Assembly (NCBI GenBank): GCA_015232935.1
Contig: JADFYT010000003.1
Span: forward strand, 1-42,653
Source of the DNA: Desulfamplus sp.
GTDB taxonomy: Bacteria > Desulfobacterota > Desulfobacteria > Desulfobacterales > Desulfobacteraceae
DNA: 42,653 bases
Reading direction: 5' to 3'
Under the pieces are notes generated by a model. That model made no database searches and was not told the origin of the DNA. It was given only the letters and a program-made list of their open reading frames with translations. The translations under genes and the position numbers were made by a program. Every line of letters begins with the position of its first letter. Positions within the stretch are counted from its first letter, which is position 1. Below are positions 1 through 7,104 of this stretch, piece after piece.

Positions 1-116
1 TAATGCAGAAGGGGTGTAACAGCTTCATTCAAAAACCATTCACTATTGATGAACTCTCACGACAGGTCAGAAAAGTTCTTGATAACGGCCATGCCCCCCC
101 TGATGGGCATAACTAA
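1..116 (+). CDS. C-terminal end of a response-regulator receiver domain (partial)
   Basis: An open frame runs in from the left edge (codons in phase with position 3) to a TAA at 114-116. The visible 37 residues contain the block CNSFIQKPFTIDELSRQVRK followed by VLD. This is the usual end of a CheY-like receiver: the conserved Lys-Pro pair (QKPF) after beta-5, then helix alpha-5. The short hydrophilic tail after VLD means the receiver is the last domain, as in hybrid histidine kinases or receiver-ended regulators. The upstream domains lie outside the window, so the full architecture and its target are unknown. It is on the same strand as glpK, but 244 bases separate them and nothing ties them functionally. 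Confidence 0.75.
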   Translation, partial: MQKGCNSFIQKPFTIDELSRQVRKVLDNGHAPPDGHN

Positions 117-360
117 AAAAAATTAAAGCCTCATCAATACCTTTGCCAATTTTATTTTGGCTTGAATTTTTTGTCTATATATTGTGACTGAATGTTTTTA
201 ATCATACAATATATGGTGTTTAAAATGGTCATATTTCAGACCTATTTTGAATTTGGCGAAGGTATTGCTCATGATTACAGCTATAGTTCTACAGATAATC
301 AAGGAACCGGTAAAAACAGATTATTCAAAATCCTAAAACAAATCCATAAGGAGATTTTCC

Positions 361-1878
361 ATGAAAAAATATGTAGGTGCATTGGATCAGGGTACCACCA
401 GCACACGGTTTATAATTTTTGGCCATGATGGAAATATTGTTGGGGTGGATCAGAGGGAGCACCGTCAGATATTTGAAAAACCGGGCTGGGTAGAGCATGA
501 CCCCATGGAGGTCTGGGGGAATACAGCGGCAGTAATTCGCGGTGCCCTTGCAAAATCAGGAATTTCAGGGGACGAGCTTGCTGCAATTGGTATCACGAAT
601 CAGAGGGAAACCGTGCTTGTTTGGGACAGGCGTACAGGCAAACCCTTTCACAATGCCATTGTGTGGCAGTGCACCAGAACTGATGATATCTGTCAGCAAC
701 TTATAAAAGACGGGGGGCAGGATCGGTTCAGGGCAAAGACGGGTCTGCCTGTGGCTACATATTTTTCAGGACCCAAAATCAAATGGATACTGGACAATGT
801 TCCGGCAGCAAGGGAGGCATCAAAAAAAGGGGACGCTCTTTTTGGAACTATGGATACATGGATGATCTGGAATCTTACAGGTGGTGTAAAAGGAGGATCT
901 CATGTTACCGACGTAACCAACGCCAGTCGTACCATGCTTATGGATATTTCAACATTAAATTGGGACAGCCATATTCTTGATATCCTTGAAATACCTGCTT
1001 CAGGACTTCCTGCAATTACGCCTTCATCTGACAGCCGGACATGGGGCTTAACCAGAAATGAGGGACCTTTGGGTGCCGAGATTCCGGTATGTGGAAACCT
1101 CGGCGATCAGCAGGCCGCACTCTTTGGCCAGACATGTTTCGAGCCTGGAGAGGCTAAAAATACCTACGGAACAGGATGTTTTCTGCTGCTCAACACCGGA
1201 AATACCCCTGTTCAGTCAAAGCATGGACTGTTGACCACACTTGGGTACCAGATCGGTCAAAACAGACCTGTGTACGCACTTGAAGGGTCGGTAGCCATGG
1301 CCGGCGCGCTGGTTCAGTGGATACGGGACAATCTCCAGATGATCCGAGAGGCTCCCGAGATTGAGACCCTTGCCTCAGCAGTCACGGATAATGGCGGAGT
1401 TTACTGCGTTCCTGCCTTTTCAGGACTGTTTGCTCCTTACTGGCGATCTGATGCGAGAGGCGTCATTGTAGGATTGACCCGCTATGTTAACAGGCACCAC
1501 ATTGCAAGAGCTGTTCTTGAAGCCACGGCTTATCAGACCAAAGATATTGTGGATGCCATGAATCTTGATTCAGGTGTGGATCTTACCAGGCTGAAAGTGG
1601 ATGGGGGAATGGTTGAGAACAGGCTTCTTATGCAGTTTCAATCCGACATCCTGAGTGTACCGGTTATCCGTCCTAAAGTCGCAGAGACTACAGCTCTTGG
1701 TGCTGCCTATGCCGCAGGTCTTGCTGTAGGATTCTGGAGCAGTATTGAGGATCTTAAGCTTAACTGGTCAATCCACTCTACCTGGAACCCTGACATGGAT
1801 GAAAAAACAAGATCCGAGGGGTATGCAGGCTGGAAAAAGGCGGTTGAAAGGACTCTCAACTGGATGGATCATAAGTGA
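361..1878 (+). CDS. glpK: Glycerol kinase
   Basis: Phosphorylates glycerol to sn-glycerol 3-phosphate with ATP in the cytosol, trapping imported glycerol. The 505-residue length is normal for the FGGY-family enzyme. Visible marks are the N-terminal phosphate-binding DQGTTST (residues 9-15), ITNQRET, the glycerol-site region around IVWQCTRT, GNLGDQQAALFGQ with the catalytic Asp near residue 249, and KVDGGM plus TTALGAAYAAG in the C-terminal lobe. The ATG is preceded by AAGGAG with good spacing. It leads the glycerol ABC transporter genes, so uptake and activation are encoded together. A candidate terminator follows at 1959, so it may be transcribed separately from glpS onward. No glycerol-3-phosphate dehydrogenase gene is present in the window. 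Confidence 0.97.
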   Translation: MKKYVGALDQGTTSTRFIIFGHDGNIVGVDQREHRQIFEKPGWVEHDPMEVWGNTAAVIRGALAKSGISGDELAAIGITNQRETVLVWDRRTGKPFHNAIVWQCTRTDDICQQLIKDGGQDRFRAKTGLPVATYFSGPKIKWILDNVPAAREASKKGDALFGTMDTWMIWNLTGGVKGGSHVTDVTNASRTMLMDISTLNWDSHILDILEIPASGLPAITPSSDSRTWGLTRNEGPLGAEIPVCGNLGDQQAALFGQTCFEPGEAKNTYGTGCFLLLNTGNTPVQSKHGLLTTLGYQIGQNRPVYALEGSVAMAGALVQWIRDNLQMIREAPEIETLASAVTDNGGVYCVPAFSGLFAPYWRSDARGVIVGLTRYVNRHHIARAVLEATAYQTKDIVDAMNLDSGVDLTRLKVDGGMVENRLLMQFQSDILSVPVIRPKVAETTALGAAYAAGLAVGFWSSIEDLKLNWSIHSTWNPDMDEKTRSEGYAGWKKAVERTLNWMDHK

Positions 1879-1958
1879 GCGTAAGGATGTATTGTCAAGT
1901 GTTTTATGACTGTGTCCTAATTTCAAGGAACCCTGTTAATTGCTGCGACATCAGCATG

Positions 1959-1985
1959 GCACTCTGAATTGCTGAGTGTTTTTTT
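1959..1985 (+). terminator. Candidate intrinsic terminator after glpK
   Basis: A short stem (CACTC at 1960-1964 with GAGTG at 1974-1978, 9-nt loop) is followed directly by seven T. The stem is only 5 bp plus a G-U pair, so it may be leaky. It would let glpK and the transporter genes be expressed at different levels. Confidence 0.4.
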
Positions 1986-2030
1986 AATACTTGACAAATA
2001 GAAGAGCGTGTATTAATCAGGATAAACACA

Positions 2031-2088
2031 AAAGTTGATATGTGAACAAAAAAGTTAGTATGCGAACATGTATTTGATGCGTAACATG
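2031..2088. promoter_or_regulatory. Direct repeats, candidate operator upstream of glpS
   Basis: Two 18-bp imperfect direct repeats lie 20 bp apart, AAAGTTGATATGTGAACA at 2031-2048 and AAAGTTAGTATGCGAACA at 2051-2068. A partial third copy (TGCGTAACATG) sits at 2078-2088. The 20-bp period would place the copies on one face of the helix. The half-site CGAACAT resembles the half-site of the E. coli GlpR (DeoR-family) operator, known to control glycerol genes. That link is an inference; no regulator gene is present here, and the repeats may simply be another of the tandem duplications common in this window. Confidence 0.35.
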
Positions 2089-2268
2089 ACCTATTATAGT
2101 TTTTCAGATAATTAACTTGGCTAAAATGCTGCATTAGGCTAATGTTCTTTAAACTTGAAGAAGCACTAACAGCAAAGGGTATATCTGACAAAAGACCTTT
2201 CTGGAAATCGATAATTCTGATATCAGAACAAACAGTAACTGATGAAGTAATGTAGAGGGAGACAATAC

Positions 2269-3342
2269 ATGGGATTATCCCTTAAGAACATGCAGAAAAA
2301 AGTGGATGGAGAAATTCACCTCACAAATATTAACCTGGACTTTGAATCTGGTTCACGCAATGTTATTCTGGGCAGGACTTTATCCGGCAAAACCTCCTTG
2401 CTGCGCCTCATGGCAGGTCTGGATCGCCCCACAAAAGGACAACTGCTGCTGGACGGCAAAGATATTACAGGTATGTCAGTCAGAAAACGAAGTATTGCAA
2501 TGGTGTATCAGCAGTTTATCAATTACCCTTCTTTTACCGTATATGATAATATCGCATCTCCGCTAAAAGTAAGCAAGATGGATAAAAAGGAGATTGACCG
2601 CAGGGTTCAGGAGGCGGCTCATATGCTGCATCTTGAAGAGATGCTCGACCGGCTGCCGTCAGAGCTTTCAGGGGGGCAACAGCAACGTACAGCGATAGCC
2701 AGAGCCATTGTACGGGACGCTGAACTTCTTCTTTTGGACGAACCATTGGTAAATCTTGACTACAAGCTCAGAGAAGAGCTTCAGATAGAACTCCAGGAGA
2801 TATTCAAAAAGCGTGAATCAATAGTGGTCTATACAACCACTGAGCCGGCAGAGGCACTGATGCTCGGAGGCAATATCGTAGTGCTTGATGAGGGCAGAGT
2901 TCTTCAGACCGGTTCTACGCCTGATGTCTATCACCACCCTGCTACCACAAAGGTGGCTGAGGTGTTCAGTGATCCTCCTATCAATTATATAAGTTGCGAT
3001 TTAAAAGAGAGCCAGATACAGCTTGGTGGAGGAGTTGCCTTCCCCCTTTCTGGCCGTTTGAAAACATTGAGCGATGCCAGTTACAAACTGGGTGTGCGTT
3101 CCAACCATTTTTATCTCAGAAGAAAAAATGACGAAGACATAAGACTGACTGTCAAAGTGGAGCTTGCCGAGATCAATGGCTCTGAAACCTTTATACATGC
3201 TGATTTTAACGGTGAAAGAATTGTGATCCAGGAAGTTGGGATCTATTCGAGAAAAATAGGGTCTGAGATTGAAGTCTATGTCAATCCCTCCCGCTTCTTT
3301 GTCTATTCTGATACAGGGCAGCTTGTAATGTCCCCTTCCTGA
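2269..3342 (+). CDS. glpS: Glycerol ABC transporter ATP-binding protein GlpS-like
   Basis: One of two different ATPase subunits that drive glycerol import at the inner membrane. The nucleotide-binding domain shows Walker A GRTLSGKT (35-42), Q-loop YQQF, an intact signature LSGGQQQR (133-140) and Walker B LLLLDEP with Asp157 and Glu158. The switch-loop histidine is missing: the usual YVTHD is YTTTE, with Thr191 in its place. This is also my recollection of GlpS from rhizobia. The C-terminal third (about residues 240-357) is a TOBE-type regulatory extension. The start follows GAGGGAGACAATAC. It is 26 bases upstream of the second ATPase gene and clearly in one operon with it. Confidence 0.9.
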   Translation: MGLSLKNMQKKVDGEIHLTNINLDFESGSRNVILGRTLSGKTSLLRLMAGLDRPTKGQLLLDGKDITGMSVRKRSIAMVYQQFINYPSFTVYDNIASPLKVSKMDKKEIDRRVQEAAHMLHLEEMLDRLPSELSGGQQQRTAIARAIVRDAELLLLDEPLVNLDYKLREELQIELQEIFKKRESIVVYTTTEPAEALMLGGNIVVLDEGRVLQTGSTPDVYHHPATTKVAEVFSDPPINYISCDLKESQIQLGGGVAFPLSGRLKTLSDASYKLGVRSNHFYLRRKNDEDIRLTVKVELAEINGSETFIHADFNGERIVIQEVGIYSRKIGSEIEVYVNPSRFFVYSDTGQLVMSPS

Positions 3343-3368
3343 CAATTTCTCATCTTAAAAGGACGGTT

Positions 3369-4496
3369 ATGGCACAGATTAATTTAAATAAAATTGCACA
3401 TAGTTACATTAAACACCCGACAGGGGACTCGGATTACGCCCTGAAGCTCATTGACAATATATGGGATGATGGGGGGGCATACGCACTTCTTGGACCTTCG
3501 GGGTGTGGAAAAACCACACTGCTCAATATAATATCCGGACTTTTGGTGCCAAGCAAAGGCAGAATCCTGTTTGATGGCAAAGATGTTACTGATATGCCGC
3601 CTGAAAAACGCAATATTGCCCAGGTATTTCAGTTTCCGGTTCTATATGACACCATGAGCGTATTTGATAATCTGGCGTTTCCTTTGCGAAACCGTGGGTT
3701 TGATGAGGATTCAGTCAAGACAAGAGTTCTTGAAATTGCCGAGATTCTTGAACTGACGCCGTTTCTGTATAAAAAAGCAGCCGGTCTTGCAGCAGATGCC
3801 AAACAGAAGATATCCTTGGGCAGAGGGCTTGTCAGAAGCGACGTTGCAGCCATTTTGTTTGATGAACCACTCACCGTGATTGATCCCAACCTTAAATGGC
3901 AGCTTCGCTGCAAGCTCAAGGAGATTCATGAACAGCTAAAACTCACTCTCATCTATGTGACTCATGACCAGGTGGAAGCCTTGACTTTCGCGGACAAGGT
4001 GGTAGTGATGTACGAAGGAGAGATTGTCCAGATCGGTACCCCCCAGGAACTGTTTGAAAATCCGAGCCATAAGTTTGTTGGATATTTCATTGGCAGCCCG
4101 GGAATGAATTTCCTTCCATGCAAGGTTGATGGAAATATCGCAGTCATTCAGGATTCCCACGGAGTGATGATCAAAAACAACACAAGTGCACAAAGTCTTG
4201 GAATACCTCTGAATGACACCTTGACCTCGCTCGCGTCAAAAGCTTCCGGACAACTTGAACTCGGGATTCGCCCCCTGTATCTCAAGGTTCATCCAACTGA
4301 GGTCAAAGGAGCTCTCAAGGCAAAAGTAAAGGCGTTGCAGGATCACGGAAACTTCAAGATCATCACGGTTATCCTGGCTGGTCATACTCTCAGGGCAAGA
4401 CTTGATGAAGATGATTTTACCGGTACAGAAGATGTCTGGCTTGAGTTTCCGGTTGACTGGATCCGGCTGTTTGCAAAAGAGAGACTTTTAAAGTAA
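3369..4496 (+). CDS. glpT: Glycerol ABC transporter ATP-binding protein GlpT-like
   Basis: Second ATPase of the glycerol importer; it should pair with GlpS. It has Walker A GPSGCGKT (42-49), Walker B ILFDEP and a normal switch histidine (His199 in YVTHDQ). Its ABC signature is degenerate: LSGGQ is replaced by LAADAKQ (140-146). TOBE-like C-terminal region from about residue 240. Length 375 is usual for MalK/UgpC-type subunits. The name follows the rhizobial glpSTPQUV nomenclature and is not the E. coli glycerol-3-phosphate antiporter GlpT. A 19-bp tandem duplication lies between its stop and glpP. Confidence 0.9.
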   Translation: MAQINLNKIAHSYIKHPTGDSDYALKLIDNIWDDGGAYALLGPSGCGKTTLLNIISGLLVPSKGRILFDGKDVTDMPPEKRNIAQVFQFPVLYDTMSVFDNLAFPLRNRGFDEDSVKTRVLEIAEILELTPFLYKKAAGLAADAKQKISLGRGLVRSDVAAILFDEPLTVIDPNLKWQLRCKLKEIHEQLKLTLIYVTHDQVEALTFADKVVVMYEGEIVQIGTPQELFENPSHKFVGYFIGSPGMNFLPCKVDGNIAVIQDSHGVMIKNNTSAQSLGIPLNDTLTSLASKASGQLELGIRPLYLKVHPTEVKGALKAKVKALQDHGNFKIITVILAGHTLRARLDEDDFTGTEDVWLEFPVDWIRLFAKERLLK

Positions 4497-4497
4497 G

Positions 4498-4535
4498 AGA
4501 AGATTGTGAACATACAAGAAGATGGTGAGCATACA
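4498..4535. repeat. 19-bp tandem duplication in the glpT-glpP spacer
   Basis: Two adjacent copies, AGAAGATTGTGAACATACA (4498-4516) and AGAAGATGGTGAGCATACA (4517-4535), differ at two positions. The unit begins just after the glpT stop codon and is not a multiple of three. Confidence 0.85.
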
Positions 4536-4553
4536 AAATAAGGAGTCTTTAAT

Positions 4554-5423
4554 ATGAACAAATGGGAAGATAACAAAGCCTGGTTTCTGGTGCTGCCGGT
4601 GTTTGTCATTGTCGCCTTTAGTGCCATCCTTCCTTTAATGACGGTTGTAAACTATTCCATTCAGGATATATTCGGGCCAGGCGAACGTGTGTTTGTGGGA
4701 CTTGAGTGGTTTGAGGAGGTGCTTGCAGATCCCCGACTGCATGAAGCTCTCATGCGCCAGTTTCTCTTTTCCGGACTTGTGCTTCTAATAGAGATTCCCC
4801 TTGGAATCGGCATTGCACTGCTTATGCCCAAAAAAGGCTGGGGAGCATCCTTGAGTCTTGTACTGATGGCATTGCCTCTTCTGATCCCATGGAATGTTAT
4901 TGGTACGATCTGGATTGTGTTTACAAGACCAGACATAGGGCTTTTCGGGTCATTTATAAATGGCATTGGAATTCCGTTTGACCATACTGCAAGTCCTATA
5001 CAGGCATGGATTACCCTGATACTGATGGAGGTCTGGCACTGGACTCCATTAGTGGTTCTTCTCGCATACGCGGGATTGAGGGCTATTCCTGAAGCCTATT
5101 TTCAGGCCGCAAAAATTGACGGGGCTTCTGCCTGGGCTGTATTCAAGTATATCCAGCTTCCCAAGATGCGGGGAGTTCTGACCATCGCACTGCTCCTGAG
5201 GTTCATGGACAGCTTTCTGATCTATGCGGAACCATTTGTTTTAACCGGTGGCGGACCTGGCAACACTACTACCTTTTTATCTATCTATCTTGTCAAGATT
5301 GCTGTCGGTCAGTTTGACTTGGGTCCTGCTGCCGCATTTTCCCTGATCTACTTTTTAATTATTCTGCTTTTGAGCTGGCTGTTTTATCAGGTACTTCAAA
5401 ACGCCGGTAAAGGAGATGCGTGA
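4554..5423 (+). CDS. glpP: Glycerol ABC transporter permease GlpP-like
   Basis: Inner-membrane permease of the MalF/UgpA type (binding-protein-dependent transport inner membrane component). The 289-residue chain has an N-terminal helix (LVLPVFVIVAFSAILPL) and about six transmembrane segments. The cytoplasmic EAA loop, which docks on the ATPases, reads EAYFQAAKIDGASAWAVFKY (about 183-202). The ATG follows AAGGAG. The stop overlaps the next permease start by one base (TGATG), so the two subunits are translationally coupled, in line with a heterodimeric membrane domain. Confidence 0.92.
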   Translation: MNKWEDNKAWFLVLPVFVIVAFSAILPLMTVVNYSIQDIFGPGERVFVGLEWFEEVLADPRLHEALMRQFLFSGLVLLIEIPLGIGIALLMPKKGWGASLSLVLMALPLLIPWNVIGTIWIVFTRPDIGLFGSFINGIGIPFDHTASPIQAWITLILMEVWHWTPLVVLLAYAGLRAIPEAYFQAAKIDGASAWAVFKYIQLPKMRGVLTIALLLRFMDSFLIYAEPFVLTGGGPGNTTTFLSIYLVKIAVGQFDLGPAAAFSLIYFLIILLLSWLFYQVLQNAGKGDA

Positions 5424-6226
5424 TGAAAATTAAAAAAAGAACTATTGTCCTTACCTTCTATTTTGTGCTGCTTCTGCTTCCAATCTACTGGATGCTGAAC
5501 ATGTCCTTAAGAACCAATGCCGATATCCTCAGTACTTTTTCACTCTACCCCAAAGATATCACCTTTGCCAATTACGTCAAAATTTTCACCGACGCCTCAT
5601 GGTATTCGGGTTATATAAACTCCATTATCTATGTGAGCATAAATACTCTTATTTCCTTGTTCACTGCACTTCCGGCTGCCTATGCATTTTCACGTTACCG
5701 GTTTATCGGCGACAGCCAGATGTTTTTCTGGCTTCTGACCAACCGCATGGCTCCAGCAGCGGTATTTTTGCTCCCCTTTTTTCAGCTCTACTCAACCTTC
5801 GGCCTTATTGATACCCATATCGCAGTAGCCCTGGCCCATTGTCTTTTCAATGTTCCTCTGGCAGTCTGGATCCTTGAAGGGTTCATGTCTGGTATCCCAA
5901 GAGAGATTGATGAGACCGCCTACATTGATGGCTACTCTTTTCCCGGTTTTTTTGTCATGGTCTTCATGCCTCTTATTCGCTCAGGTGTCGGAGTTACTGC
6001 CTTTTTCTGCTTCATGTTCTCATGGGTTGAACTTCTTTTTGCAAGAACCCTGACCACAACGGCTGCCAAACCAATAGCTGCCACAATGACCCGTACAGTA
6101 AGTGCCACCGGCCTTGACTGGGGACTTTTATCCGCGGCAGGAATTTTAACGATTGTCCCCGGGGCTTTAGTGATCTGGTTTGTCAGAAACCACATGGCAA
6201 AAGGCTTTGCAATGGGCAGGGTTTAG
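5423..6226 (+). CDS. glpQ: Glycerol ABC transporter permease GlpQ-like
   Basis: Second inner-membrane permease, MalG/UgpE type, 267 residues with about six membrane helices. The EAA-like loop EIDETAYIDGYSFPGFF lies near residues 160-180. I start it at the ATG at 5423, 7 bases after GGAG, rather than the GTG one codon earlier. It overlaps the glpP stop (TGATG). Together with GlpP it should form the channel fed by GlpV. Confidence 0.92.
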   Translation: MKIKKRTIVLTFYFVLLLLPIYWMLNMSLRTNADILSTFSLYPKDITFANYVKIFTDASWYSGYINSIIYVSINTLISLFTALPAAYAFSRYRFIGDSQMFFWLLTNRMAPAAVFLLPFFQLYSTFGLIDTHIAVALAHCLFNVPLAVWILEGFMSGIPREIDETAYIDGYSFPGFFVMVFMPLIRSGVGVTAFFCFMFSWVELLFARTLTTTAAKPIAATMTRTVSATGLDWGLLSAAGILTIVPGALVIWFVRNHMAKGFAMGRV

Positions 6227-6365
6227 GCTCCTGATTTCTGGTTTTTGTTTTATTCTTGCACAAAAATCAGAGAACTTTTTGGGTTTTGGTTTGTCTATGT
6301 TTTTTTGTTCCGGCTTGTACAAGTCAGTGGATGGAAAAAGCTAATTATAGAGGAAGGAGAGAGTT

Positions 6366-6644
6366 ATGAATCTTGAGTGGATGGCATGGACATTGCCCAC
6401 TGCAATTTTTTTTATTACTATTATCTGCATACTTATTGCCATGACCACATGGCAGATTATATCGCCATGCGTCAAAAGGCGTGGTTTTATCCCCCTGAGC
6501 ACAACTCGGGGAGACAGGCTTTTCATAGGGCTTCTTAGCAGTGCGTACATTCACCTGGCATGGCTTGGGTTAACCGATTTTACAATATGGATAGCTTTTG
6601 CCTTTTCTTTGGTTTGGATGGGAGTTGTCATGCGCTGGGGGTGA
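6366..6644 (+). CDS. DUF2160 family small membrane protein of the glycerol transporter
   Basis: A 92-residue protein with two or three membrane helices (about 9-31 and 55-90, the last part rich in W, F, I and V). It matches what is known of the DUF2160 family, found almost only between glpQ and the binding-protein gene in glycerol ABC operons (called glpU in some). Its role is not established; an accessory membrane subunit is the usual guess. The ATG follows GGAAGGAGAG with good spacing. A terminator-like hairpin follows at 6842. Confidence 0.8.
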   Translation: MNLEWMAWTLPTAIFFITIICILIAMTTWQIISPCVKRRGFIPLSTTRGDRLFIGLLSSAYIHLAWLGLTDFTIWIAFAFSLVWMGVVMRWG

Positions 6645-6837
6645 AATTGAATACTGCAAAAGATTTGGATTTTATGCAAAAAAAACTGTCTGTCCGCAGT
6701 GATGTCCAAGTAAAATCAACAATCGAAATGCCGGTTCTGCAAGAAGTCTGTTAAACAGAATTCTTGAACAGGCATTTTTTAGAGTCATAACTATTTGAAT
6801 TTATTTATGACGCATTTTTAAAAAATGACTTTTTACG

Positions 6838-6867
6838 AGACCATCAATGTTTGATGATCCTTTTTTT
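6838..6867 (+). terminator. Candidate intrinsic terminator before glpV
   Basis: CATCAA (6842-6847) pairs with TTGATG (6851-6856) around a 3-nt loop, with GA/TC able to extend the stem past one mismatch. Seven T follow at 6861-6867. It would end or attenuate the glpS-to-DUF2160 transcript. Confidence 0.5.
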
Positions 6868-6884
6868 CTGATGATGAGGATTGT

Positions 6885-6915
6885 CTTAAGGTGTCAATGG
6901 CCTTTACACCTTAAG
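6885..6915. promoter_or_regulatory. Perfect 10-bp inverted repeat upstream of glpV
   Basis: CTTAAGGTGT (6885-6894) and ACACCTTAAG (6906-6915) are exact complements around an 11-nt centre. No T-run follows, so a terminator is unlikely. It could be an operator or, as RNA, a stabilising 5-prime hairpin for the abundant binding-protein message. Confidence 0.45.
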
Positions 6916-7074
6916 GCAGAAGGTCAGGATTGGACAGCCGCTACAGCTCAACTTCCCTCTTGAATCAAGGATTTGGAAGGGGACTTCCTGGCGGGAATGT
7001 TAAATAACTGAACAACGGGAATAGTAGCTGTACAACTGAAACCTGTCACCTCTTTGATAATAAAAAACAGGGCC

Positions 7075-7102
7075 ATGTTAAGAAGACAATGTTAAGGAGA
7101 CA
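7075..7102. repeat. 14-bp tandem duplication carrying the glpV ribosome-binding site
   Basis: ATGTTAAGAAGACA (7075-7088) is followed at once by ATGTTAAGGAGACA (7089-7102). The only difference, A to G, turns AAGAAG into the Shine-Dalgarno AAGGAG used by glpV. Confidence 0.85.
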
Positions 7103-7104
7103 AC

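Larger units (their letters stand above)
1879..2268. other. Intergenic region glpK-glpS
   Basis: This 390-base gap holds no convincing gene; a 95-codon minus-strand frame here resembles nothing known. It contains a candidate terminator (1959-1985), a set of direct repeats ending in GAACA or AACATG (2031-2088), and one copy of a 17-bp sequence that recurs at 28207. A GAGGGAG ribosome-binding site precedes glpS. Confidence 0.6.
6645..7104. other. Intergenic region before the binding-protein gene
   Basis: This 460-base gap holds no supportable gene. It contains a terminator-like hairpin (6838-6867), a perfect 10-bp inverted repeat (6885-6915) and a 14-bp tandem duplication that includes the glpV ribosome-binding site. 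The arrangement suggests that glpV has its own transcript or a processed, stabilised one. Confidence 0.55.

Noticed and set aside
192..428. 78-codon plus-strand frame before glpK
   Set aside because: It overlaps the glpK start out of frame, resembles no protein, and the glpK ATG has its own good ribosome-binding site.
1991..2016. Sigma-70 promoter with TTGACA and TATTAA
   Set aside because: The boxes are only 14 bases apart, too short for a normal promoter.
1904..2191. 95-codon minus-strand frame between glpK and glpS
   Set aside because: Lies over a terminator-like stem and direct repeats, has no ribosome-binding site and low-information composition.
6560..6754. 64-codon frame overlapping the DUF2160 gene
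   Set aside because: It is out of frame with a convincing membrane-protein gene and has no recognisable content.
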